A stretch of DNA of 64,000 nt, taken from assembly GCA_001510575.1 (NCBI GenBank), contig LNGK01000016.1:277909-341908 (forward strand), given 5' to 3'. The notes below the pieces were generated by a model that was given only the letters and a program-made list of their open reading frames with translations, made no database searches and was not told where the DNA came from. The position numbers were made by a program, and so were the translations under genes. Within the stretch, counting starts at the first letter, position 1. Each line of letters starts with the position of its first letter. The DNA is from Knoxdaviesia capensis (Eukaryota; Ascomycota; Sordariomycetes; Microascales; Gondwanamycetaceae). Below, piece after piece: positions 10,661 through 22,722 of this stretch.

Positions 10661-13202
10661 ATGGCTTCTTCTGTACTCCGTAGTCCAGTCCAAGCAAACA
10701 TGATTCTGTCCCTGGTTCCCCTGATTTTGGCCGCCTGCCTCAGGGCGGAGGCTAAAATCGATCGGCAAACACTGGTCCGATCGTTCAACCCGCACCGGAG
10801 CGCCAGCTCGGCCGAGACGCCACTCCAGGTCGGGAACGGGAATTTTGCCTTTGGCGCCGATGTGACGGGCCTGCAGACCTTCAGCCCGTTCGCGACAATG
10901 TCGAACTGGGGCTGGCACAGTTTTGGCCTTCCGACAGAAGAGGGAGAAACTGAGATTGATGGTGAGCACCCTTTGTTTTCTATCGGAGTATCTTGTGTTT
11001 GTTCTCAGTCCCAAGGCTAACCAAACTACTGTTCTAGATTTCAAGGGAGTCGACTGGTGGACGCACGACCGGCTGGTCAACTACAACATCCCCGATCCCG
11101 TGCACCCCCATATTTCGCAGTGGATCCGCGCAAACCCTCATCGCCTGAATTTGGCCCAGATTGGCCTTCACTTCGGGGGCGGCCATGACGAAATGACCGA
11201 AAGTTCGTTGGCGAATAAGTCCCAAACCCTTGACTTGTGGTCCGGATTTATCACTTCCTCGTTCACCCTCAACAACGAGGCCGTGCAGGTTTCGACCGTT
11301 GCCGACCCGGGTTCGGATTCGGTCGGCATACTGGTATCTTCGCGGCTGGTGTCGCTGAAGGACTGCAACGCAAAGAAAGTCGGTGTTTTCTTCGACTTCC
11401 CCTACCCCACCGCCGAAAAGTTCGACGCCCCGTTCGTCGGCACCTTTAACAAGACCAATCCGCACTCGACGTTTCTCTCCGTCAACCCTATCGCGGACGA
11501 TAGTTTCAACGCCGTTCTGACCCACGTCCTTGATGAAACAACATACCACGTCCAGCTCACGGTTGAAGCTCCGCGATCCAGCGTCAAAATCTCCAGCCCT
11601 GCCGACGGCTCGCACAGATATGTTCTCACCGTCGCTGGTTCCAGCGAGGTGCGGATGGTCGTCAAGTTCACCGAGTCCCCGGTCGCCGAGGCCCCTCTGC
11701 AAACCTTCGACGACGTCAAGGCCGCGTCTGCCCTCTGGTGGGGAAATTACTGGGAGACTAGCAACATGATTGATCTTTCTGCTGCAGGCACTGAGAGCGC
11801 GCATGAGCTCCAGCGGAGGATTATACTGTCGCAGTATCTCATTGCGGTGAATTCGGCCTCAACACTGCCCCCTCAAGGTATGTTTTTTTTTTCGTTTGTG
11901 TCCGTGTGTTTGTTCGCTCTACGTTTGACTGCATTTGTCCGCTCCCGACTGCGTTCGCTTGCTGAGTCTGCGGCGACTTTCCTTTGCTTGCGTTGGGAAA
12001 CTGTGCTAACTGAACTTTAGAATCTGGTATGTTCATTGAATGACTTGGTATTTCTGAGAACGCATACTAACAAAAAAATTACAGGACTGGTCAATAATGG
12101 TTGGCACGGAAAGTTTCATGTAAGTGGCCTCACTTGTTGGGCCTGATTTGACTCGTATTAACGATCACCGCTAATCTCCCATCAGATGGAAATGTACCTG
12201 TGGCATGCACTGCCCTTCGCCCGATTCAACAACTGGGACCTTTTAGATCGCAGTCTATCTCACATTTACCAGGACCTTCTCCCGGCTGCGTTCGACCGGG
12301 CCACGAAGCAAGGCTACGAGGGAGCGAGATGGGGTAAAATGACCGGCCCGGACTTCACGGACGCCCCGGGAGAGATCAACGCCCTCCTGATCTGGCAGCA
12401 ACCGCACCCCATGTACTTTGCCGAGATGGAGTTCCGCCATGTCGCGGGCACGCCCCAGGAGGCTGCGGTGGTGGACAGATGGGCGCCGGTCCTGGATGCA
12501 ACGGCAGATTTCCTCGCGTCATACGCGTGGTTCAACGAGTCGTCCGGGGTCTACGATCTCGGCCCCCCAATGTACCCAGCATCGGAGAACACCAACCCGA
12601 ACGCAACCCGGAATCCCACCTTTGAGCTTGCGTACTGGCGGTTTGGGTTTGACGTGGCGCTGGTGTGGAAAGAGCGCCAGGGATTGGAGGCGCCGGCCAC
12701 GTGGACCCATGTGCGCGATAACCTGGCCCAGCTTCCTCTGGAAAACGGGGCCTACTCCATCTACGAAGCCATTCCGGACATGTGGATCGATCCGGGAACC
12801 GTCATGGACCACCCCTCAATGACGGGCATCTTCGGGCTGCTTCCGCCCCCGGCAAGTGGAACCCCACTTGACGCCGATGGGCTGTATCACACGGCTTCGC
12901 TGATCAAGGAGCACTGGGACCTAGATCAGTCGTTTGGGTGGGATTTCCCCATGCTCGCCATGAACGAGTTGCGCCTAGGCAACGCCACCTCGGCCGTTGA
13001 GTATCTGCTGCACCCGACGTTTGCATTTGACGATGCAGGATACCCGATCGGTGGGACGCGCGTTCCCACCCCGTATTTCCCGGCGTCCAGCTCCCTTCTC
13101 ATTGCAGCAGCGATGCTTGCGGGCGGCTGGGATGGGGCACCTGGAGCCCATTTCCCGGAGTCGTGGAATGCGGTGGTTGAAGGGTTTTCCCCGGCGCTGT
13201 AA
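10661..13202 (+). CDS. secreted six-hairpin glycosidase-like protein
   Basis: Five exons, 10661..10961, 11038..11877, 12021..12026, 12085..12119 and 12186..13202, give 732 residues. The N-terminus has a hydrophobic signal (ILSLVPLILAACLRAEA); translation may begin at 10661 or at the in-frame ATG at 10700, which gives a tidier signal peptide. The N-terminal part carries LQVGNGNFAFGADVTGLQTF, like the beta-sandwich domain of GH65-type enzymes. The catalytic (alpha/alpha)6 part has SGLVNNGWHGKFHMEMYLWH, in which the Glu near the exon 4/5 junction is a candidate catalytic acid, and GARWGKMTGPDF. Several N-glycosylation sequons fit secretion. It probably hydrolyses an extracellular glycoside; family number and substrate are not certain (related to the GH65/GH95 fold group). 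Exon 3 is only 6 nt. The upstream region has CreA-like sites. Confidence 0.8.
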
Positions 13203-13474
13203 TGAATATATGTTATGGTAGCATTAAGAGACTCATTCTTCTAGGAGGCGTTACCATAAACTTTAGCGAAAGTATCATCCATTGATGTCAGTTCCGTCCA
13301 TACACGATTGGTATCAACCCCTTCCCCGTTCAAGCTCGTATCAGCCACCCACCCACCGGGTTTTAACGTAATTTCATCAATACAGTGTAGTTTCAAATGA
13401 TGGGACTCCATCTCTGTGTCAACACCAGATCATGTCGGTTCAATGGAACAGCCGACGCTTCGGGTGCCCATTCA

Positions 13475-14706
13475 TCAGCCCAAGAGATGGGCAACACTAG
13501 CCCAAAACGCGCTTGTAGGCGGCGGAATGGAACATTCTAGCCGGGAGCTCACAGCCGATCCGTCTCCAGAGAGCCGCGGTGAAGGGGGTATACACGGTGG
13601 GGAACACGAGCGTGGGGATGTTGCTCTGGAAACATATGTCCAGGGCCCGGTCCGGATAGTAGAGACGCCCGACGGTTGTGGTGTTGCAGCCGAAATAGCC
13701 GTGGCGGTGGTGTCTGCCGTTTTGGAGCCAGCAACAGATATGGCGATACTGTCTTTAACAACCTCTCGTATCCTCGCAAGCAGATTCGGCACAGAGGATT
13801 CGATGGATTCGGTCTGTTGAATTCCCGCATAAACAGGGGACAGCATGGTGCGACCACTCATTGGTTGCAGCTCTTCCTCTGGCTTGACACGTCCAGATCC
13901 ATTTGCAGGGCCAGGTGCAGGGCGAACGGCCATCCCGCGTGGTGGCGAAACAGCGATAATCTGATTTGCAGCTAATCAATGCAACAAACCATTGTCAAAA
14001 TTCGCCTCGGTCATATCTGGATCGCTGGCTAAGCTCACTTACTGTTGTCTTGTACGGTGACTTCGAATGGATCGCCCAGGTAGCCGCCATCCGAGAATAG
14101 GCGTTGCACATTTATTTTCTCCTGCCACGGGAGTTGTAGATTCTCTGTCGACTGCTGTTTCTGTCCTGCATTCCCCTGTAGGCCGAGTTGTCTTCCGTCG
14201 GGCACCGGGTTTTGCCATCCGTGGTTTCTCTCGCAATGGTGGCGCATTCGGGACGCAGAAGTTGTAAGATGCCCGCACATATCACACTTCAGACCTCTCG
14301 CGTTTGGTGCTCGTAGACGAGGATGCGGATGCCGGCCGGTCATCCGCGAGAGCAGATCCGGGGGAAGATCCGTCCTAATGTGTATGGCATTCAAAAGGCG
14401 CACATTCCACAGGGCCTGATATTGTTCGGTGGTGCTAAAGACGCTTTTGTGGGCAGCAAGGTGGTGTCTAGCTTTTTTCCCCTCTATCGCATGCTTGCAG
14501 ATGTTGCAGATGAGGACACGCAAGTCTTCGTCAAAGCTGAACGGGCCCAGGTACAGGCAAGACATATCGATTGATGTGAGGTCAGAGCAAGGACACCAAA
14601 CAATGGCGTTATCAATCGGTGGTTCTGGCATTGCTGACTGAAAGGGCAGAGCTCTGAGCCGAGCAGAATCTTGGTTTGCTTTTCCTGATAGAAATTGGCT
14701 GGACAT
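13475..14706 (-). CDS. OrsD-type C2H2-like zinc-finger protein
   Basis: Two exons, 14706..14043 and 13971..13475, give 386 residues. The N-terminal 220 residues contain LICNICKHAIEGKKARHHLAAH and GLKCDMCGHLTTSASRMRHHCERNH, two C-x2-C...H-x3-4-H finger-like units. This matches the architecture of the family named after OrsD of the orsellinic-acid cluster (a DUF3505-type domain), common in ascomycetes and often found in recombinase-like or transposon-like contexts. No function is established for the family. The C-terminal 165 residues, encoded mainly by exon 2, are Ser/Pro-rich and unrecognised; an alternative acceptor 10 nt further on (after CAAATCAG) would give a different, shorter tail, so the 3' end is uncertain. 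No polyketide synthase or other cluster gene lies nearby. Confidence 0.6.
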
Positions 14707-15458
14707 ATACCAATACAGCTGATTTCAGATGTGCTTGCCATGGATACAGTTGGAAGCGCCGCTCCTGCCAAATCTCAAGTCACCCACCAATGCCGAGTAG
14801 CATGTGGGTATAAGATCCTCGGTGGCCCATGGCACCTTCCGCCCTGAAGATAAACGTAGGACCGTCTTGATTTGCATTGCTGGGGGACTTCTGAAGCTGA
14901 TCGCCTAATCGGAAGAAGGGTCGGTAACCCTAAGTCGGCCATACTATCACCATTGTGATCAACAGAGAAATCTATGCACTGTTTCATCGAGAAGAAGCAT
15001 GCCGGTTTCCCTGTCGACTGGCTGTTAGGAGCTCACCCCGCTTACCTTTCCATCCAAGCCAGCCTAGTCCCAGCAGGAGAAACGAGAGTAGCAGTGTGTG
15101 TGGTAGCAAGTCGCTTTAAATAACTGAAAAAGCATGCCATTGGATTGCCAGGTAGCCATTGATGCACCGTGCCACCGTCTGCCTGTGGGTATGGTATTTG
15201 TTACGTGTTAGACACAGGACGGACCTAGGTATGCAAAGATATCCATCAAGGAGAATCAAAAGGTCACTAAACCCGAACCCTAATATATTTTCGTGAAACC
15301 CAGAAAGTACCAGGTACAAAGGGAGCTAGGGGAAATAAGTCATCGGCCAGAAAAGTTTTCTCTTTTCCTCCGTATAATAATTTTTCTATTCTATAACAAG
15401 AAAAATAATCCTTATGAAGACAAAGAAAGCAATCCAGTACCTATACTGGAGTCTCTAA
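14707..15458. promoter_or_regulatory. divergent promoter of OrsD-like gene and ArgRS, with telobox-like motifs
   Basis: AACCCTAA lies at 14926-14933, and AACCCGAACCCTAA at 15270-15283, about 180 bp before the first ArgRS ATG. Nothing coding is visible. Activity of the motif is inferred from similar placement upstream of RPB9, uL14m and the HAUS3-like gene. Confidence 0.45.
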
Positions 15459-17727
15459 ATGAGTCACACTAAAAACATTTTCAGTTCCCTTCTCTCCACT
15501 CACCCGCCTAAAGGTGTGTTTTTTTCAACTAGGTGTCGCAGGTCGTCTTCCTATTTCTGCCCCTCCTCACGATTGGCCTCTTATCAACTGCAACCCCCCC
15601 GACAAAATTTCTGCCGACCTAATTCTCACCAACGCTCATTTGCAACACAATCAACCACCATGTCTGATCCGGTTGAAACTCTCGCGTCGGTGCTGGAGCG
15701 GCTTCCGATTAAGGACCTGGAGTCTTTTCCGAACTGGTTTCCCCAGGAGAACCCGATTGACGTGTACCGGTCACATGTCACCGGCCTCATCCATGAAGTT
15801 AGCGGGATTGACAAGGCGATTATCTATCCTGCGGTCCAATGGACCCAGACCCTTGACAAGGGCGACCTGATCGTCGCAGTTCCTGCTCTTCGTGTGAAAG
15901 GCGGCAAGCCTGATGAGCTGGCCCAAGAATGGGCCAAAAAGGTACGGGAAGCTCTTGACCTGCGCGCGACCATCCGAATATTAACACCCCCATCAGTTCC
16001 CCGAGTCGCCTTTGGTTGAAAAGCCGACGATCTTCGGCCACTTTCTGCAGTTCTACTTCAAGCCCGCGCCGTTGACCAAGCTGGTCCTGCCCATGGTCCA
16101 CAAGAAGACCCTTCAGTATGGCCAGAACAAGGCCTTCGGCCTCCGCGACCCTACCGATCCCTCGAAAGGCCGAAAGCGCATCATCGTCGAATTCTCCTCG
16201 CCGAATATCGCGAAGCCCTTCCACGCCGGACATCTTCGCAGCACGATCATCGGCGGATTTATCTCGAACGTCTACGAAGGCGCGGGCTGGGAGGTGACGC
16301 GAATCAACTATCTTGGAGACTGGGGCAAGCAATACGGCCTCTTGGCGCTTGGATTCAAAAAGTACGGCAACGAGGAAGCCCTGAACGCGGACCCGATCAA
16401 CCACCTGTACGAAATCTACGTCAAGATCAACAAAGACGCGTCGGACCAGGCCGACGAGATCAAGCGAGTCGAATCGGAAGGCGGAGACGCGACGGAACTG
16501 AAAAACAACGGTGTTGACGAAGAGGCCCGCCGGTACTTCAAGCTCATGTCGGATGGCGACCAGGAAGCCTTGGCCCAGTGGAAGCGATTCCGAGATCTGA
16601 GCATCACGCGGTACAAGGAGACCTATGCTCGCCTAAACATCCATTTTGACGAGTACTCTGGAGAAAGCCAGGTGCCGCAGGATGCCATGGACAGCGCGGT
16701 CAAGTCTTTGGTCGAGAAGGGCATTGCGGAAGAGTCCAAGGGCGCGGTCATCATTGACTTTTCGAAGCTCATCGCGGGCAAGGCCGGCAAGGGCCTGGAG
16801 AAGCCCATCATCCGGAAGAAGGACGGCACCACGCTGTACCTGACGCGCGACATAAGCGAGCTCCTTCGCCGACACGACCAGTACCAGTTCGATCACATGA
16901 TCTACGTTGTCGCGTCCGCCCAGGACCTCCATCTCCGACAGCTGTTCAAGATTATCGAGCTGATGGGCCACGCCGACATTGCCAAGAAGGTGCAGCATAT
17001 CAACTTTGGCCTTGTGCTTGGCATGAGCACTCGCAAGGGAACGGTCAAGTTCCTGGATGACATCCTCCGGGACGTCGGCGACTACATGCATACCCTGATG
17101 AAGCAAAACGAGGTCAAGTACTCGCAGGTGGACAAGCCTGAAGCCACGGCGGATATCCTTGGCATTTCTTCCGTCATGGTGCAGGACATGTCCGGAAAGA
17201 GGTACGTACCGGTCTGATTCTGTGGACCCCTGGAGAGAGGTCGCGCATGCGCCATATGCCTGGCTGGCTACAGTGCCAAGTGCTAACGTCATTCCAGAAT
17301 CAACAACTACAAGTTCAACATCGAGAACATGACCTCGTTCGAGGGTGATACCGGCCCGTATCTGCAGTACGCCCACGCCCGTGTGTCTTCGATCGGCCGC
17401 CGGGCGCGCGCCGCGGGCGTCACGGACGAAGACGTGCTGACCGCGAACTGGGACCTGCTCACGGAGCCGCACGCGGCCAACCTGGTGCGTCTGCTGGCGC
17501 AGTACCCCGATGTCTTCGCCAACACCATCCGCACGCTGGAGCCGACCACGGTTCTCTCGTACCTGTTCAAGATGACGCACAGTCTCAGCTCTAGCTACGA
17601 TGTGCTGCGGGTTGTCGGGTCAGACCGCGATCTGATGACGGCGCGGATGGCGCTGTACGAGGCGGCCCGGATTGTTCTCGGCAACGGTATGCGGCTGCTT
17701 GGTCTCACCCCCGTGGACCGCATGTAG
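15459..17727 (+). CDS. arginyl-tRNA synthetase, dual start (mitochondrial and cytosolic)
   Basis: Exons 15459..15941, 15997..17201 and 17298..17727 give 705 residues. It charges tRNA-Arg with arginine using ATP. The class I signature appears as PFHAGHLRS (the HIGH motif variant of ArgRS), and GMSTRKGTVKFLDDIL stands in for the second signature. The DALR anticodon-binding domain is in exon 3 (VRLLAQYPDVF ... MALYEAARIVLGNGMRLLGL). The first 67 residues contain no Asp or Glu and are rich in Arg and Ser, a clear mitochondrial presequence. An in-frame ATG at 15661 sits in a strong context (CACCATGTC) and would give a 638-residue cytosolic form, while the first ATG has a weak context (T at -3), which suits leaky scanning. 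The telobox-like motif at 15270 is upstream. Confidence 0.95.
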
Positions 17728-19865
17728 GTGTGCTGTGGGCGTTGTATCTGGTTATATCATAGAGAGACTACCTCCTGCAATAAGCATGGGGGGAAGTAGA
17801 TAGAAATATATGATATCCCAAATTACCCTGGGTGAAGAAGATTGTGGTATGCAGTGTGCAGTGACAGAGGTTAAAGCGATACCGGATATTGCTAATATAA
17901 GTATGCTGACGAACCATACAGCCGTCGCAAGTTTGATGAAACCTTAAATTCACTTAGGGTTGAGTGTTAACCAGGCTAATTATTCTTTCAGGGACTCCAG
18001 GGACAATTATCTCCTGACTACACCCGCGCGGGGACAAAGAGAGTTGGCATGGGCGTTAGCGGCCAAGTCCGCGATTGGAGGGCTGGTCGGATCACGGACA
18101 ATAAGGACACCGATCTGAATCCAGCCACACCCCTGATGGTCAGCTGTGCATGACAAGATTTATAAGTCGGACACAACTCGCAAAGTCAGTAGAGAAAAAA
18201 AAAAGATGCTGATTACTATACAACATACGATACGGCGGATGCCGCTTGAAAAGCATCGCACGCACAGGCTGAAAAGATTGGAGGCGTTGGCCTTGAACAA
18301 GTGTGTAGTTGGGCCTCAGCGGGGTTGTTTGCCTTTTTGCATTCACCTTTCTCTCGTCTGAAGCCTGGTAGTCTGGTATGTCTGTGGTGTTCGGCCGGTC
18401 CAGTAGTGCCAAGTTATCACCAAGCCATCAGATACGCGCGTGTAAAGCAAGGCCGAGTTTTTTGCGGCAGTGGATCGCATATAGCTACCGACTACGTTAC
18501 TGCTGAGTGAGCATGTTCACATTTTGCATTGTGGCGTAGTGGTCTATCCAGATATTCGTCGCTCGCTTTTTGGGACGCGCGCGTGAGCCTCCCACGCGAT
18601 TTTTTTCCCCCGAGTCGGCGGTCGGTCATGCAACGCCGACTTCCTTTCTACGTTCCAACTAGCCTCAGTCCCGCAGCTCTGTTTTAGGGCCAAGCGCTGT
18701 CAAAAAAAAAGAGTAGAACAAAAAAACTAGAGACGAAGTGAAATCTGGGCGGGGTTGTCTTATCCGGGGGCAGCCTCCTGAGGCTAAAACTGAAGAAACT
18801 TCGAACTTAGTGGAACGGTGTACTGTAGTGTGTGGGATCTTCCATCTGAAAACGACAACGTGACGTGGTGCTTCCCCTGTGATACAGCTGTTGTGTGCAA
18901 GTGCGACGTTTCCTTTCACCACCTGAACGATTGGAGAGATTCCTCCTCTCGACCTGCCGACCGCTAGTGTCGGGAAAAAAGAAGCGAGGAGAATTCTCGC
19001 AACGGCGACCTCCTTCAAAAACAGTGCGTGACAATGTTACCAACCCTCGCCGGCCAATTTCGCGGCCAGTTTCACACACTCAGCAAAGTGTGTGCCGGCT
19101 GCTGGGACACCGGCCGTACATATATATGTCAGGACGCACGTAAGGCACAGTTCACGAAGGCACCCGCGCTCCGTGAATGAGAGAGCGATAATACTCGCAA
19201 AGAAGGGAAAAAGAAAGAAGGCCTTCCTGGTGTGGTCGGCAATACACGGTCCGCGAATGCAGAGGAGAAGAAGAGAGAAGGTGTTCGAACCGTATATCTG
19301 GTCCATGCCGTGCCCTTTTTGAAGCGGACATCGGACGTAGCTGAACCAAACGGAGTGAGGACCCCAAGACACATCCGCGTGAGGCAGGGCACCGGGCAGC
19401 CTCGCCGCTATCTATCATTCGTCGGGGGACCTGCCTGGGAAGGTGAGAGGGGGGAGGGGGGGTGGTGTCAGCTCAGAATCTTCGGTGCCAAGTCTCCCGG
19501 TTCCGTTCCGACTTCACGCGCTTCCAGGCTCGGACATTGGACAAGTCTCGCGGTCCGAACTAACTTTTTAGGTGCTGGCGCATCGCCCTGGGCGAATTAC
19601 GTAGGCGAAGTCAGATATAACACGGCTCTCACATATAAGCACGTAGACTGCTGTGTTGCGGCTGGCTGTAGCAGTTGATTCTATCAAACAGATCTTTCTG
19701 GTTTATTGTCTCAGTCGTTGACCACGATTCTCATCTAACAACTACTATCTCTCGTTTCTGGGTTTCTGTCACCAGCTGCGAGATTTTCCTCCTGTTGTTC
19801 GCTTGTTATCTCCTTTCTCACGCTGTCGTTTCTTATTCTTTTTGTCGGTTGCTTCAACCGCTATC
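17728..19865. other. intergenic, no gene recognised
   Basis: About 2.1 kb without a supported gene. TTAGGGTT occurs near 17954. Reading frames of up to about 148 codons occur on both strands, but they are compositionally unlike the neighbouring genes, overlap each other and show no family motif. A tRNA-like start (GGCGTAGTGGTCTATC near 18533) has no matching T-arm. A long 5' leader of the DUF3112 gene (pyrimidine-rich from about 19690) is likely. Confidence 0.45.
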
Positions 19866-20897
19866 ATGTCATCTGAACAGGTTCGTGGCTTCCTGTAACC
19901 TTCTTCTTGTTCTTTCTTTGGTACACCGGAAAGCCACACTTAAACTAACGGCTGACTTGCTCTCACATAGGACCCCACAGGGCGAACTCCCCCGGTGGTT
20001 GTGGCCGGAGGCGTGCCGACGGTGGGCGTGGACGATCCGATATGCGCCGTGCTGATGGTGTTCTTCGTCGCCTCCGCCGCCAACAACATGACCACATTAC
20101 GGCGGAACATCAGCCGCGGCCACAAGTTCCTCATTTCGGGCGTGCTCTTCGGCTTCAGCATGGCACGTGTCGTCGCGCTGACGATGCGCATCGTGTGGGC
20201 GAGCAACCCGACCAACCGCAGCATCGCCATCGCCGCCACCGTCTTCAACTTCGCCGGCGTGGTGCTGCTGTTCGTCGTCAACATCTTCCTCACGCAGCGC
20301 ATCGTGCGCGGAATGCACGCGGTCGCCTGGCACCCCGGGCCGACCATGCTGGCGCGGTTCCTGGTGTTCCTGGTGCCGGCGACCGTCATCGTCGCCATCG
20401 TCGCGGTGACGCAGAGCAACCTGACCACCGACATCGGCCTGAAGGAGCGCGACCACACCATCCTCAAGGTGGCCAACACGATTTTCGCGGTGATTGCGTT
20501 TTTCCCCGTGCCGGTCCTGTGCCTGGCGCTGCTGTGGCCGGGCGCGCGCATGCAGGACAATTTCGGCACGGGCAGCTTGCGGACGAAGGTGCTGATTGTG
20601 CTTGGCACCGCGCTGCTGCTGTCGCTGGGCGCCGGGTTCCGGTGCGGCACGGCCTACGACCCGCGCCCCACGCCGACATGGTACACCGGGCGCGCCGCCT
20701 TCTACTGCTTCAACTATATGCTGGAGATAGTGGTCGTTACCGTGTTTGCTGTGTTCCGCATTCACAGGCGGTTCCATATTCCGGACGGAAGCAAGGGCTT
20801 TGGCTCGTACTCCCGGAACCAAACTATTGCTGGCTCGGCGTCTTCTTCCGTCATCGGCAGTCCGTCCCAGCAGGAGGTCAGGACCCTTGCTGTGTGA
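19866..20897 (+). CDS. seven-TM DUF3112-family membrane protein
   Basis: Two exons, 19866..19880 and 19971..20897, give 313 residues. Exon 1 codes only for MSSEQ; the intron has the uncommon GTTCGT donor, a CTAAC branch and an ATAG acceptor. The start of the mature fold, GGVPTVGVDDPICAVLMVFF, followed by GHKFLISGVLFGFSMARVVALTMRI and WASNPTNRSIAIAA, is the hallmark of DUF3112, a fungal family of membrane proteins with seven hydrophobic segments. Seven segments can be counted here, with WHPGPTMLARFLVF and FYCFNYMLEIVVV as later ones. The C-terminal 40 residues are Ser-rich and probably cytosolic. No biochemical function is established; the fold has been likened to sensor-type seven-TM proteins, but that is not shown here. 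Confidence 0.82.
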
Positions 20898-22087
20898 TAC
20901 AACTCTGCCGTTTGTTTTTTGTGTCTCTTCTTCTCTGCTCAAGCGCCATTTTGTATATCCCCCCTTCCCTGTATATATCAATCATCTAGCATGTCTTCTG
21001 TCCTTTTCTCTGCTCACACAGCTGCATGTGGCTTATTATCCAAGACATGCTAGCACGTGTTTTTCTTTCTTTCTTTCTTTTGTCTTGGAAGCTGACCTTT
21101 CTGGACCTTGTAAATCTATTTTTTTTTTCATTTCCATGCGCCACACGCCAACTTACACCTTCTCCATTGAGAGTACCCCATAGAGTGCCAGCACTTGTTG
21201 ATGCAAGGAGGGGTTGAGTGGGGGCCGGACTTCGAACCCAAGTGCCAAGATTGCCTTCGTCGTTTTTGAAGCGCATCGAAGGTCTGAAGAAGCAGAGCAT
21301 TGACTTCATCCCCATGCCGAGTGTAGCATTTGCTGGAAATTCGGCTTTTCCCTTGTTGGCTTCGGTCGCTCCGTGCATGAAGCCCCCTCCCACTCTCGGA
21401 CTGCTAGCTGTTTCCGTTCGTGGATCATGCTCCGGGCCTTTTCTATCGCCGCTGCACGATGATCTAGGCCCCATCCAGGTCGTGTCACATGGGATCTCAT
21501 GCCCCGATTTTGAGGCTTCGGCTGCGGCAAGAACGCTGATCTGCTCTCTCCGTCGATTGTTTCCGATCGCTACTACGCCTCTGGACTGCCGACTGCATTG
21601 CCAATCGTTCAAAGGTCTCTGCGGATGCCCGAAAACGGCCCCGGTCAGACGAACGTGCCTCACGGGAGGTTTTTTTGGAGTCCTGAAAGTGCCATCGCGC
21701 GACCGGTGATATCCATAATTACATGGCTAGGCGACGATGCATCACATCCAAAGCTGTAGAAACGTGTGCTTCATCGAGCTGATCATCCTGTAGCATGGGC
21801 CAATTAGTGTTCCCAAAGACATCACATGGATATCAGAGTGAAGTTGCAGTGAGTTGGAGAGACAATGTCGCAACGGTGATCTCAAGGCCATCGGTAGGGT
21901 TGCGCTCCATGTTCATGATGGTGGAGCTGAGATGATAGATAACCAATGTCTATCCGTTCGCCCAGGAAACGAAAACTATAAGTAGGGAGGGCATCTCAGG
22001 GCTTGAGACCAAGGAGCAGACGAGAAGCCTATCTTCAGCCACGAAGACACAACCACAAGCCCCACAACCATCATCAGAACCCTCACA
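20898..22087. other. intergenic, promoter of the phospholipase gene
   Basis: A TTTC microsatellite lies at 21061-21081. Overlapping frames on both strands at 21.2-21.7 kb look non-coding. CTATAAGTAG at about 21977 is a credible TATA box about 110 bp before the phospholipase ATG at 22088. Confidence 0.45.
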
Positions 22088-22722
22088 ATGAAGCTCACCG
22101 CCGCCATCTTCGCTCTTCTTCCGCTGGCGCTTGCGGCCCCACAGGCCGAGACCGCCGGCCTCGCCAAGCGCGCCAACGAGGGCATCACGGACCAGCTGCT
22201 CTTCAGCATCTCGCTGCCGGCCTTCATTACGCGCCGCAACGCCCTTGATCCGTCGATCCTGGACTGGTCGTCGGACGGCTGCTCGTCATCTCCCGACAAC
22301 CCGGTGGGCTACCCGTTCCTGCCGGCGTGCTTCCGCCACGACTTCGGGTACCGCAACTACAAGGCGCAGAGCCGGTTTTCGTCGGACAACAGGCGCCGCA
22401 TCGACGACAACTTCCGGTCTGAGTGAGTTTTGCACTGCAAGGGAAGCTCGTTGATTCCCGGACCCTTGCTGACCATATATGCATTGGTGTTGGTGGTGTT
22501 GTCCACAGCCTGTATTACCAGTGCGGCATCTCGAACTCCGGCGGCGCATGCTGGGCGCTGGCCGACGTGTACTATTGGGCGGTGCGGGCGTTTGGCCGGT
22601 CGGCGGCGGACGGCATTGAGGACGGCGCGGAGGTTGCGACGGCGCGCAAGGTGTACTACGAGAAGGTGGCCATCTACAACGAGGCCATCGAGGTGATGCG
22701 CAAGCGCGGCGAGTTGGCCTAG
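22088..22722 (+). CDS. secreted phospholipase A2, fungal/bacterial (group XIV) type
   Basis: Two exons, 22088..22422 and 22509..22722, give 182 residues. A signal peptide of about 16 residues (ITAAIF-type core, ending LALAA) is followed by a short pro-part ending in LAKR, a Kex2-type cleavage site. The catalytic block DGCSSSPDNPVGYPF ... CFRHDFGYRNY contains the His-Asp pair that acts in phospholipase A2, and the Cys residues around it suit two disulfides (DGCS/ACFRHD and YYQCGI/GACWAL). The length matches secreted fungal enzymes of this type. It releases the sn-2 fatty acid from phospholipids outside the cell, with calcium expected as cofactor. The intron lies after the catalytic helix (GTGAGT donor, CACAG acceptor). 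Confidence 0.88.

Noticed and set aside
18530..18620. tRNA-like 5' segment GGCGTAGTGGTCTATC
   Set aside because: No T-arm (GGTTCRANNCC) or closing acceptor stem follows at the right distance.
21218..21709. 163-codon plus-strand frame between the DUF3112 and phospholipase genes
   Set aside because: It overlaps equally long frames on the minus strand, has no motif, and no plausible promoter or introns.
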